NCBI GenBank assembly: GCA_035716135.1
Contig: DASTKD010000460.1
Coordinates: 1-23,659 of the forward strand
DNA: 23,659 nt
Direction: 5' to 3'
Source: CF-113 sp035716135
Lineage (GTDB): Bacteria > Chloroflexota > Ktedonobacteria > Ktedonobacterales > Ktedonobacteraceae
The notes under the pieces were generated by a model. That model had not been told where the DNA came from, ran no database searches, and worked only from the letters and a program-made list of their open reading frames with translations. The position numbers and the translations under genes were made by a program. This document shows positions 14,614-22,478 of the stretch, piece by piece. Within the stretch, counting starts at the first letter, position 1; each line of letters begins with the position of its first letter.

Positions 14614-14700
14614 TTTCCGAACCTTCATGCAAAATTTTTAACCCGAAGGTTCGGAAACACAACTATTCTATGCTCGTTCTTTTTCGAACTTTCGGGTTAA
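14614..14700. repeat. Right-flank copies of the 20-bp repeat
   Basis: Three copies: inverted partial TTTCCGAACCTTC (14614-14626), direct TTAACCCGAAGGTTCGGAAA (14638-14657, identical to 12365-12384), and inverted TTTTCGAACTTTCGGGTTAA (14681-14700, two mismatches). The second and third could pair into a long stem. It begins 20 bases after the peroxiredoxin stop codon and could also end its transcription. Confidence 0.85.
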
Positions 14701-14730
14701 CTACCACTCGCCTTGTGGGATGCTGGATCA

Positions 14731-14864
14731 TCCGTAGGGGCGGGGGCCTTTATGGTCGCCCGCGTGCCTGTGGCTTTGTCCACCACAGAGGCCATACATC
14801 CCCACCCCAATGGGCGGCCTTGAAGGCACCCACCCCACATCCACACCACCCCCGCCCCTACGGA
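14731..14864. repeat. Inverted-repeat element with 16-bp perfect ends
   Basis: TCCGTAGGGGCGGGGG (14731-14746) is mirrored exactly at 14849-14864. Inside, CTGTGG and CCACAG pair into a second stem. This is a third family of intergenic palindrome, distinct in sequence from the other two, located upstream of the mtnA promoter. Confidence 0.8.
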
Positions 14865-14922
14865 TATTTGGGAAGCACGTTCAAAGCGGGCGTTTGGGAA
14901 GCGCGCTCAAAGTCCCGTTTAT

Positions 14923-14951
14923 TTGCTCGTTGGCAGGGCGTATGGTACGAT
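14923..14951 (+). promoter_or_regulatory. Promoter candidate of the mtnA operon
   Basis: TTGCTC (14923-14928), 17 bases and TACGAT (14946-14951). The leader to the ATG at 14997 is about 40 bases and contains AAAGGAG (14978-14984). I see no riboswitch fold in it, unlike the metK leader. Confidence 0.45.
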
Positions 14952-14996
14952 ACAGCGTGTTAAGGGAAGTCAATCACAAAGGAGCATATTCACCAA

Positions 14997-16118
14997 ATGG
15001 CTGATGTTGAGCATCCGCACGCGATACGTACTGTCTGGTGGCAGCAAGACGGGCAGCAGGTGGCCGTATGTATGATCGATCAGTCGCTCCTTCCGGGTGA
15101 AGTGGTTATCCTCACGTTGACGCATGAGCAAGAGGTGGCCGAGGCTATCAGGACGTTGCGAGTACGGGGCGCGCCTGCCATCGGGGTTACTGCGGCGTTC
15201 GGTATGGCGCTGGCGATTTCGCGCCTGCTGAATGAACGGGGCGACGCGCTGACCGTTGAGCAGGCGGAAGAACATTTGCGTGGCGTTGGCGAACTTTTGC
15301 GCGGCACACGGCCTACAGCGGTCAACCTGGCATGGGGCGTGGAGCGCATGTTGAGACGCGCGCGGCAAGCGATAAGCGGGGGTTGCACACCGTCCGAGCT
15401 GGCGCGAGCGATGCATGAAGAGGCGCAGGCCATCGCGGATGAAGACTTTGAGGCATGTGTGCGCATGGGTGAATTCGGGGCGACACTGATTGCCGATGGA
15501 GATACGTTGCTGACGCACTGCAACGCGGGCTGGCTGGCGACTGCTGGTTGGGGAACGGCTCTCGCGCCGGTCTATGTAGCGCATCGTTCCGGCAAGAAAT
15601 TGCACATTTTCGTAGATGAGACGCGCCCGGTGCTACAGGGCGCGCGGCTGACGACCTGGGAACTGCAACGGGAGGGCATCCCTCTGACGCTGATTACAGA
15701 CAACATGGCAGCCCATTTTATGCGTCATGGCGGCATCAAAGGTGTTTTCGTGGGGGCTGATCGCATCGCGGCTAACGGCGATGTGGCGAATAAGATCGGC
15801 ACATACAGCGTGGCAGTGCTGGCGCGGGCGCATTCGATCCCGCTTTACGTCGTAGCTCCTCGTTCCACCATCGATTTGAGCCTGGCATCGGGCGAATCCA
15901 TTCCCATAGAGCAACGCAACCCTGATGAGGTCACGAGCATACAGGGCATCGCTATCGCGCCTGCTGGCGTTCACGCGGCCAATCCCGCCTTTGATATAAC
16001 CCCTGACAGCTATGTAGCGGCTATCGTGACGGAGGCAGGCATCGCTCGCCCACCTTATGAACAATCATTGCGCGCGCTCTGCGCCGGTTATGCTGTTGAT
16101 GGAGAGATAAAGGCGTAA
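14997..16118 (+). CDS. mtnA: S-methyl-5-thioribose-1-phosphate isomerase
   Basis: 373 residues, normal family length. It converts methylthioribose-1-phosphate to methylthioribulose-1-phosphate in the methylthioadenosine (MTA) salvage pathway. Diagnostic stretches are LRVRGAPAIGVTAAFGMALA, RPTAVNLAWGVERML, THCNAGWLATAGWGTALAP with catalytic C175, DETRPVLQGARLTTWEL, and GADRIAANGDVANKIGTYS with the acid/base D255. These separate it from the related eIF2B-like proteins. It starts a four-gene run (HD protein, PfkB kinase, ahcY); the next gene's ATG overlaps its TAA stop in TAATG. The following enzymes of the full pathway (dehydratase, enolase/phosphatase, dioxygenase) are not in the window, so the onward fate of the product here is unknown. 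Confidence 0.95.
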   Translation: MADVEHPHAIRTVWWQQDGQQVAVCMIDQSLLPGEVVILTLTHEQEVAEAIRTLRVRGAPAIGVTAAFGMALAISRLLNERGDALTVEQAEEHLRGVGELLRGTRPTAVNLAWGVERMLRRARQAISGGCTPSELARAMHEEAQAIADEDFEACVRMGEFGATLIADGDTLLTHCNAGWLATAGWGTALAPVYVAHRSGKKLHIFVDETRPVLQGARLTTWELQREGIPLTLITDNMAAHFMRHGGIKGVFVGADRIAANGDVANKIGTYSVAVLARAHSIPLYVVAPRSTIDLSLASGESIPIEQRNPDEVTSIQGIAIAPAGVHAANPAFDITPDSYVAAIVTEAGIARPPYEQSLRALCAGYAVDGEIKA

Positions 16119-16744
16119 TGGATAGCGATGTTATGCAAATGCTGGCAGAGTACGTCGAGCAAACGCTAGGCCGGGAGAGTTACCAGTTTATTTGCGCTGT
16201 GGTTGCCAATTGTAAGATGCTGGCGTTAGAATTAGATGATGAAGAGGTAAGCCAGTTAGACATGGACGCCCTGGTCATGGCGGCGTATTTGCATAACATC
16301 TCAACCGTTGCATATGGCTATCAGAATCATCATATCAAATCGGCTGAGATGGCCGTCGATTTCCTGCGCGGACTGGAGGTGCCAGCCGAACGAATTGCGA
16401 GGGTTGAGCAGGCCATCCTTATCCATACCTCGATGGTCGCGCCTGAGCAGCGCGCGCGCGGTCCATTAGAGGGGCGCGTACTGTTCGACGCCGACAAGCT
16501 CGGTCGTCTGAGTGGCCTGGCTGTTGTCACCTCGCTGATCGAATTTGGAGCGCGCTACCCAAACCGCGCAGTTACCGGCGAAGTACTCTCCGCCATTCTG
16601 CGCCATATCGAAGAGCGTTTCGTCGAATTGTACCAGTCGCTGCATACCGCGCCTGCGCGCGAGATGGCACGCGACAAATTTAGCAACACGCTGGCATTTC
16701 TGGATGGTGTGATCGAACACCTGAGCGACGCGACGCCGGTGTAA
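16118..16744 (+). CDS. HD-domain-like protein with degenerate metal site
   Basis: 208 residues. The fold looks like the HD hydrolase superfamily: LDMDALVMAAYLHNISTVAY at 47-66 has H59-N60 where HD enzymes have His-Asp, AILIHTSM supplies a later His near 107, and LFDADKLGRLSGLAV a later Asp near 129. The first metal His expected in the opening helix (FICAVVANCKMLA) is missing. Metal-dependent hydrolysis is therefore doubtful, although a reduced site or a different ion is possible. The start codon overlaps the mtnA stop (TAATG), so translation is coupled, and the gene ends 28 bases before the PfkB start. The tight coupling argues for a role in MTA or adenosine handling, but no reaction can be assigned. 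Confidence 0.75.
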   Translation: MDSDVMQMLAEYVEQTLGRESYQFICAVVANCKMLALELDDEEVSQLDMDALVMAAYLHNISTVAYGYQNHHIKSAEMAVDFLRGLEVPAERIARVEQAILIHTSMVAPEQRARGPLEGRVLFDADKLGRLSGLAVVTSLIEFGARYPNRAVTGEVLSAILRHIEERFVELYQSLHTAPAREMARDKFSNTLAFLDGVIEHLSDATPV

Positions 16745-16772
16745 TTTGCAATGCAAAAGGGAGGATGGAAGA

Positions 16773-17714
16773 GTGTCCATTCTGGTTGTTGGTTCTGTTG
16801 CTCTCGATTCTATCGAGACGCCCTTTGCCAGAGCAGAGGAAACGTTGGGAGGCGCGGCGTCGTATTTTACGACGGCGGCCTCATTGTATAGTCAGGTCAA
16901 CCTGATAGCTATCGTCGGAAGTGACTTCCCGCCTGAACACCTGGACTTCTGGCGTAAGCGTCCCGTCAACCTGGCGGGCTTGCAGATATGCGAAGGGGCG
17001 ACGTTCCGCTGGGGTACGCGCTACCATATGGATATGAACGCGCGTGATACGCTCTACACACACCTGGGCGTCTACGCCGATTTTCACCCCATCATTCCCG
17101 ACGAGTATCGCAATAGCGACCTGCTCTTTCTGGCGAATATCCAGCCGGAATTGCAAATGGAGGTGCTTGAACAGGCGCATACGGCGCGTTTAACGGTACT
17201 TGACACGATGGAACTATGGATCATGACCGCCCGCGCGCAATTGACCGAGGTTATCAAGCGGGTTGACATTCTGGTGATGAGCGAGGAAGAGATACGCCAG
17301 TATACCGAGCGCGCCAGCCTGGTCTCTGGCGTGCGCCACCTATTCGATCTTGGTTTGAAATACGTGGTGGTAAAGCAAGGCAGTTACGGCGCGCTGCTCT
17401 TTAGCGTGGATGGCACGTTCTTTAGCGCGCCCACCTATCCACTTGAAGAGGTGATTGATCCCACCGGCGCGGGTGATGCGTTCGCGGGCGGCTTCCTGGG
17501 CTACCTTTCTACGGTCGAGTGTGGCACTAATGAGCAATACTCTTTCGAGGATATCCGGCGCGGCGTGGTGCATGGCAACATCATTGGCTCATTCGTGTGC
17601 GAAGATTTCAGCATTGGTCGCCTGCGCACCCTGACAATGGACGATGTAGCTAACCGCTATCGCGCTCTGGTGGAATGCTCGCACTTTGATCCCAACTGGC
17701 ATTTTGGGGGATGA
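16773..17714 (+). CDS. PfkB-family kinase (ribokinase/adenosine kinase superfamily)
   Basis: 313 residues. The N-terminus ILVVGSVALDSIETPFA and LGGAASYFTTAASLYS match the first PfkB signature region, and DPTGAGDAFAGGFLGYL (229-245) is the second, with the anion-hole glycines and catalytic base D235. The family phosphorylates sugars or nucleosides using ATP. Lying between mtnA/HD and ahcY it may recycle adenosine released by AhcY, or phosphorylate methylthioribose or another ribose compound; this is inference from context. The GTG at 16773 was chosen because AAAGGGAGG stands 8-12 bases upstream; an in-frame TTG at 16746 would overlap that site. Confidence 0.88.
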   Translation: MSILVVGSVALDSIETPFARAEETLGGAASYFTTAASLYSQVNLIAIVGSDFPPEHLDFWRKRPVNLAGLQICEGATFRWGTRYHMDMNARDTLYTHLGVYADFHPIIPDEYRNSDLLFLANIQPELQMEVLEQAHTARLTVLDTMELWIMTARAQLTEVIKRVDILVMSEEEIRQYTERASLVSGVRHLFDLGLKYVVVKQGSYGALLFSVDGTFFSAPTYPLEEVIDPTGAGDAFAGGFLGYLSTVECGTNEQYSFEDIRRGVVHGNIIGSFVCEDFSIGRLRTLTMDDVANRYRALVECSHFDPNWHFGG

Positions 17715-17780
17715 AAATGATACCATTGTGTTTGTGACAAATACGCTGTTGATATTTTCATGGAAAGGGATATTACATTC

Positions 17781-19049
17781 ATGACCACTTCAATGAAGGG
17801 GGATGTCAGGGACATCTCGCTGGCCGCGCGCGGCAAGGACCGCATCGAGTGGGCGGCGAAGGAAATGCCGGTGCTACGATTGATACGCGAGCGTTTCAGC
17901 AAAGACCAGCTGCTCAAGGGCGTGCGCATGTCGGGCTGCCTGCATATTACGACGGAGACGGCGAATCTCGCCATTACGTTGAAAGCCGGGGGAGCCGACC
18001 TGGTGTTGTGCGCCTCGAATCCGCTTTCGACGCAGGATGATGTAGCTGCCGCGCTCATCAGCGAGTACGGCATTCCAACATACGCGATCAAGGGCGAGGA
18101 CGAACAGACCTATTATCGCCATATTAACGCGGTGCTGGATCACCAGCCACAGATGACGATGGACGATGGCTGCGACCTGGTTTCCACGATCCATACGACG
18201 CGCACCGAGCTGATTCCGGCCATCATTGGCGGCATGGAAGAGACGACGACGGGCGTCATTCGCCTGCACAGCATGGAGAAAAAGGGCGTGCTGCGCTTTC
18301 CGGTGCTGGCGGTCAACGAGTCCGATACCAAGCACATGTTTGATAACCGCTATGGCACCGGTCAGAGTTCGCTCGATGCCATCATTCGCTCGACCAACAT
18401 TTTGATCGCAGGACGCACGTTCGTGGTGTTTGGTTATGGCTGGTGCGGGCGCGGCGTGGCTTCGCGCGCGCATGGCATGGGCGCGAATGTAATTGTGTGC
18501 GAAGTCGATCCGACGCGCGCGCTGGAAGCCGTGATGGATGGCTATCGCGTAATGCCGGGTCTCGAGGCGGCGGCGCTGGGCGACATCCTGGTGACGGTGA
18601 CGGGCGATATCAACGTGATTGATCGCGCGCACCTGGAGCGCATGAAACATGGCGCGATTCTTGCTAACTCCGGCCACTTCAACGACGAGATCAACATTCC
18701 AGCGTTAGAGCAGATGGCGACCAGCAAACGCCGCGTGCGCGACTTTGTGGATGAATATACCTATGCCGATGGCCGTCAGGTCCACCTGCTGGCCGAGGGG
18801 CGTCTGGTCAATCTCTCCGCCGCCGAGGGGCATCCGGCCAGCGTGATGGATATGAGCTTTGCCAACCAGGCGCTGGGCGCGGAGTACATCCTTGCCAACG
18901 CGAAAAGCTTGCAGCCGCATGTCTACACGCTGCCCGCCGCACTGGACAAGGAGATCGCGCGCCTCAAGCTACACGCGATGGGTGTGCGCATCGATACGCT
19001 GACCAATGAGCAGGATACGTACCTCAATTCGTGGGAATCGGGAACGTAA
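17781..19049 (+). CDS. ahcY: Adenosylhomocysteinase (SAH hydrolase)
   Basis: 422 residues, the shorter archaeal/Thermotoga-like form lacking the insertion found in eukaryotic and many bacterial enzymes. It splits S-adenosylhomocysteine into homocysteine and adenosine, removing the inhibitor made by methyltransferases. Landmarks: GVRMSGCLHITTETANLAIT for adenosine binding, VLCASNPLSTQDDVAAAL, NESDTKHMFDNRYGTGQS, and NAD loop GYGWCGRG (218-225) instead of GYGDVGKG. The ATG at 17781 follows GGAAAGGGAT; the in-frame ATG at 17760 has no ribosome site. It is the last gene of the mtnA operon, 66 bases after the PfkB stop, and completes the SAM cycle together with the downstream metK. Confidence 0.96.
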   Translation: MTTSMKGDVRDISLAARGKDRIEWAAKEMPVLRLIRERFSKDQLLKGVRMSGCLHITTETANLAITLKAGGADLVLCASNPLSTQDDVAAALISEYGIPTYAIKGEDEQTYYRHINAVLDHQPQMTMDDGCDLVSTIHTTRTELIPAIIGGMEETTTGVIRLHSMEKKGVLRFPVLAVNESDTKHMFDNRYGTGQSSLDAIIRSTNILIAGRTFVVFGYGWCGRGVASRAHGMGANVIVCEVDPTRALEAVMDGYRVMPGLEAAALGDILVTVTGDINVIDRAHLERMKHGAILANSGHFNDEINIPALEQMATSKRRVRDFVDEYTYADGRQVHLLAEGRLVNLSAAEGHPASVMDMSFANQALGAEYILANAKSLQPHVYTLPAALDKEIARLKLHAMGVRIDTLTNEQDTYLNSWESGT

Positions 19050-19069
19050 AGCAGTATGCATGATAGTGA

Positions 19070-19100
19070 GGTGAGGCAATGCGTGTTGTCTCGCCTCACC
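19070..19100. terminator. Bidirectional stem between ahcY and the phosphoesterase-NTPase gene
   Basis: GGTGAGGC (19070-19077) pairs with GCCTCACC (19093-19100), a perfect 8-base stem with a 15-base loop between two convergent genes. There is no T-run on either side, so it is a weak call as an intrinsic terminator. Confidence 0.45.
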
Positions 19101-19112
19101 AGGCCGTTATGC

Positions 19113-22100
19113 TCAATTTCCTGGAAACATCACTAACATCGCTGCGCGAGTAAATTTGAGGTTGCTTCCTTTCGGAATAGGCAGGGGGTGTTCTAGCCTG
19201 TCCCACGCTTTGCTCACAGCTTTTTCCAGTACAGAAAAGGCTTCTCGATGGGTATATGGCGCTCTATCACCCAGCCTTGGCCTGTCTTTTTCGATTTCCT
19301 CTTTGCTTTGTAATAATTTGTTATGGGTTCCTCTTGTCTCATGACTACCCTGTATATCTACTCCGAGAGTGGTTGCAGCTATCCAGGCATCGTTAAAAAT
19401 AGGCTCATTGGTGGCTTTCGATATTTTGCCGAATATCAGCGACAAACCGTTCAAAAAGATTATGGCTCGATCTTCGGGTGTATATTTGTTGTTACGCTCA
19501 GGGTCCGGCGGTCCTCCATCAGCTAGAGCAAAAGCGGTGAGCCAGACAGCTACAAACAGGTTTTTGGCTTCGCCTTCTACATAGCCCCATTCATGATAGT
19601 ACAGCTTATCTTTCAGCGCGAATGAAAGAACATTAAACGCATCCTGGTACACCCTTACTGCTTTTGGCGCATCATCATTTTTTACATAGAAATTCGCCAG
19701 ATAGCGCACATGCTGCACATTGTTTTTCTCTTTCTCCACCCAGATTTTTCCCAATTTGATGGCGGCGGTATACATCTTTTTTTCAGCAAACCGGGATGGA
19801 AGGCTTCTCCACGGACTCCAATCACGCTTTGGCAGCAGCTTTGTCGCAGCTTCAAGGAGATTACCAACGGTATTCTCTAATTTGATGTGAAAGCGATCAA
19901 GGAGCTTTACGGCTTCTTCGGCAATGGCCCTGTGCCTGGTAAGAATAGCTTCTTCTGTCAGGAAAGGCTGTGCTTCTATTTCTCCCGGCAGATCTGACGT
20001 AACTACCGCCTCTAAACCTAATGGGCCGATAATATATTCATGCAGGTCATCAACACTGCATTGCATGGAGCTTGCCAGGATTTTATCCGTAAGCCCCAGG
20101 AAGTTGACCGCGTGAAGTGCGGCGATGTGAGCATAGGCATGAAGCAAGGTGAGGGGTCGCCCATCGAAAGTCTTTATGGAATTTTCTCGATTAAGGCTAT
20201 TAAGTAATGCCAGCACATGATCTTGCATACTCTCACTGAAACGGGTACGTATCATCGCCCCCAGGAATGAGCCTCCTGTTTTCTTCTCAGCGGCTTCATC
20301 GCGGGCGAAGGCATGAAGTTTATGAGCAGCAGCGTCAATAGATGATCCGTAGAGATCGCCCATGCCTCTTTTTCCACAGTCGCTCCAGCGTTCGACAATC
20401 TCTTTCGCATCGGGTAGAGTCAAGCTGCCAATAGGGAATTTCAGGCACTTTGCCCCATCACTCTGCCATGTGTAGGAGTCACCTTTCGCCATATTCCAAT
20501 CGGTATCACGACAGCAAAGCAGAAAATGAATATCTGTTCTCTCCGGCTCGCGTAAAGCCTGAATGGAATCATACACATCTTTCACGATCTTTTCGGCATC
20601 ATCGCTCACAATGAGCCAGGTACCCACTCCAGAAGGCAATTCCCGCACCAGTTTTTCAGAAAGCGGCGTGTGTCGCTTTTGATGCCACAGGATATTCCAG
20701 CCCGTTTCAGACTCAAGCAGATCGCATACAACTTGTTGTAAGATCGTAGATTTCCCTTCGCCGCCCCCACCGCTGAGGACAACGATGTGGGTCTGGTCCT
20801 TCCTGCGAATCTCGTCTAATAAAGCACATAATTCTTTCTCTCTGGCACGCCGGGGAATTTTGGGGGAGAGAGCATATTTCCAGGTGGGATTTAAGCCATC
20901 GAAGAAATGCACCAATTGATCCTCATCCAGCGCCAACGTTTCTTTCGCGCGGATAGTATCCAGGTACTCCTTCGTCAAGCGCATCCAGCCTTCCCATTGA
21001 ACAGGGGATACTGGCGGCTCGAGGCTTGCAACAGCAGGCACTGCGGTTTGAGCGGGTCGTTTAGGAGAACCTGGTATTTGAAAATTATAGTAGATTCCCC
21101 CTTTAAGCCGCTCATTAGCTCCTGGTAAATTATCGCGCACCCATCCTTCGTCGTTTCTGGACCATTGTAACGGGTATATATGAATTTCATGGGCCGCAAC
21201 ATCCAACTCACAACGTAACAATCTATTTATCCATAGCTCATGTTGTCGTTCCTGGTATACCGCGCCTGTTTGCATGACCAGGTATTCACGTTCCGCACCA
21301 TGGGCTGTCTTTACTCTACTCTCGTGCAGGTCTCCATTTAAGTAGATAACATGGTACGCTCCAAACAGCGCGCGAATCGAATCGCTTTCTCCCTGGATAT
21401 TATGGAACCAGTCGATTGAGTGATGGCCGAGGACGAAAATGATGTCGCACTTTTCTGTTTCGCGCAGGTACTCCAGACCTTTTCTTACGATGAATTGGCC
21501 GGGCGAGAGGTGTTCTTTATCGCTGTCATGGCCGCTGCTGGACGCGCCTGCTACCCAGGCTGTGTTAAGGCCAAGTATGCCAACGCGGTATCCAGAAAAA
21601 TCAAGGACGCATTTATAGGCCCCTTCTTGCGAAGAAATCCAGTTCCCACCCGTTGCTACGGACTCGTGCAGATAAGAAGCATGTGCATAATTCTCGAATC
21701 TCGCAACGATTTCTCGTCTTTTCTTGAGGCCCTGAGATGAGGGTTCTAAAGCAAGGGCTTTCGGTCCTTGCTTCTCGATGTCCAGTCTGACCCCCATCCA
21801 GGCCATTTCGGCCTCTTCTCTATCGACATCGTGATTGCCAGGGATAACGAAAATCCTTTTGCCTCCCTCGCTCCCGTGAATGCTTTTCATCTTGTCCAGT
21901 AAGCGGGAGAAAAATACCTGTGAAAACTGCTGATATTCAGTCTCTTTGCCTTTATTCGCAATGTCACCTGTTATGAAAATAATATCAGGGCGTAGTTGCT
22001 CCTTATCAAAATATTTGATGAGGCCCTTACTCATTTGTTCCTGACCAAGTTCATCCTTTCCCATGTGGATATCGGAAAGATGCAACCATTGAATAGATTG

Positions 22101-22115
22101 AGGAGTGTTTTGCAT
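19113..22115 (-). CDS. Calcineurin-like phosphoesterase fused to STAND/NACHT-like P-loop NTPase
   Basis: 1000 residues, three parts. Residues 1-300 are a metallophosphoesterase: LSDIHMG (D15, H17), TGDIANKG (D51), PGNHDVD (N94, H95), LGHHSIDWF (H231, H232) and NGDLHES (D262, H264). The last motif is usually GHxH, so one metal His is replaced by Asp. Residues about 415-620 are a P-loop NTPase: Walker A GGGGEGKST (449-457), Walker B WLIVSDDAE (D505, D506) and a strand ending LLCCRD. Residues about 740-900 are helical, TPR-like (MYTAAIKLGKIWVEK, APKAVRVYQDAFNVL). An effector-switch-sensor layout like this is typical of prokaryotic conflict proteins, so an anti-phage role is inferred, with nucleotide or nucleic-acid phosphoesters as possible targets. 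The ATG at 22115 has AGGAAG upstream; an in-frame ATG at 22193 lies in the promoter. The gene is A/T-richer than its neighbours and interrupts the ahcY-metK region. Confidence 0.85.
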   Translation of the reverse strand: MQNTPQSIQWLHLSDIHMGKDELGQEQMSKGLIKYFDKEQLRPDIIFITGDIANKGKETEYQQFSQVFFSRLLDKMKSIHGSEGGKRIFVIPGNHDVDREEAEMAWMGVRLDIEKQGPKALALEPSSQGLKKRREIVARFENYAHASYLHESVATGGNWISSQEGAYKCVLDFSGYRVGILGLNTAWVAGASSSGHDSDKEHLSPGQFIVRKGLEYLRETEKCDIIFVLGHHSIDWFHNIQGESDSIRALFGAYHVIYLNGDLHESRVKTAHGAEREYLVMQTGAVYQERQHELWINRLLRCELDVAAHEIHIYPLQWSRNDEGWVRDNLPGANERLKGGIYYNFQIPGSPKRPAQTAVPAVASLEPPVSPVQWEGWMRLTKEYLDTIRAKETLALDEDQLVHFFDGLNPTWKYALSPKIPRRAREKELCALLDEIRRKDQTHIVVLSGGGGEGKSTILQQVVCDLLESETGWNILWHQKRHTPLSEKLVRELPSGVGTWLIVSDDAEKIVKDVYDSIQALREPERTDIHFLLCCRDTDWNMAKGDSYTWQSDGAKCLKFPIGSLTLPDAKEIVERWSDCGKRGMGDLYGSSIDAAAHKLHAFARDEAAEKKTGGSFLGAMIRTRFSESMQDHVLALLNSLNRENSIKTFDGRPLTLLHAYAHIAALHAVNFLGLTDKILASSMQCSVDDLHEYIIGPLGLEAVVTSDLPGEIEAQPFLTEEAILTRHRAIAEEAVKLLDRFHIKLENTVGNLLEAATKLLPKRDWSPWRSLPSRFAEKKMYTAAIKLGKIWVEKEKNNVQHVRYLANFYVKNDDAPKAVRVYQDAFNVLSFALKDKLYYHEWGYVEGEAKNLFVAVWLTAFALADGGPPDPERNNKYTPEDRAIIFLNGLSLIFGKISKATNEPIFNDAWIAATTLGVDIQGSHETRGTHNKLLQSKEEIEKDRPRLGDRAPYTHREAFSVLEKAVSKAWDRLEHPLPIPKGSNLKFTRAAMLVMFPGN

Positions 22116-22178
22116 GTTTTTACTTCCTGAACCATTTATCCATAGTAACACTAAAGAATGTCCCTGAAAAACATGCGT

Positions 22179-22207
22179 ATTATAACAGATCATATATAAT
22201 CTGTTAA
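22179..22207 (-). promoter_or_regulatory. Strong promoter with embedded operator for the phosphoesterase-NTPase gene
   Basis: On the minus strand, TTAACA (22207-22202) and TATAAT (22184-22179) are exactly 17 bases apart, one mismatch from consensus. TAACAGAT (22183-22190), eight bases, ATCTGTTA (22199-22206) is a perfect palindrome filling the spacer and overlapping both boxes. This is the position of a classical repressor site. The leader to the ATG at 22115 is about 57 bases. Confidence 0.7.
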
Positions 22208-22258
22208 GTTAATCCCGGCATTATTTCCCCTGTGCTATTTGAAGGACACTCTCCAGAT

Positions 22259-22287
22259 TTGACATCGGGCATAACTGAACGTATAAT
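22259..22287 (+). promoter_or_regulatory. Full-consensus promoter of the metK leader
   Basis: TTGACA (22259-22264), 17 bases, TATAAT (22282-22287): a perfect sigma-A consensus. Transcription would start near 22294, about 60 bases before the riboswitch, which suits a strong promoter gated by attenuation. Confidence 0.85.
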
Positions 22288-22350
22288 TTAGACAGGCGGA
22301 GGTATCTGCCTGTGCGAACATAGACAATTGAACATGTGAAGCAGCAACTG

Positions 22351-22457
22351 CTCTCATCAAGAGAGGTGGAGGGAAACGGCCCGATGAAGCCCGGCAACCC
22401 GCCTGCGATTGCGCAGGAAGGGTGCCAATTCCGGCGGAACTATCCGCGAGATGAGGG
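22351..22457 (+). ncRNA. SAM-I (S-box) riboswitch upstream of metK
   Basis: The S-box core is clear: CATCAAGAGAGGTGGAGGGA (22355-22374), then GGCCCGATGAAGCCCGGCAA (22378-22397) and GGTGCCAATTCC (22421-22432). P1 is CTCATC (22353-22358) with GATGAG (22450-22455). It binds S-adenosylmethionine. When SAM is plentiful P1 is stable and the downstream terminator forms. When SAM is scarce AGGGG (22454-22458) can instead pair with CCCCT (22482-22486) of the terminator and let transcription reach metK. Confidence 0.95.
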
Positions 22458-22478
22458 GAATCAAGCTATTAAAGGCTA

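Noticed and set aside
17874..18677. 267-codon minus-strand open frame opposite ahcY
   Set aside because: Antisense to a highly conserved enzyme; composition dominated by His, Arg and Ala as expected for a shadow frame.
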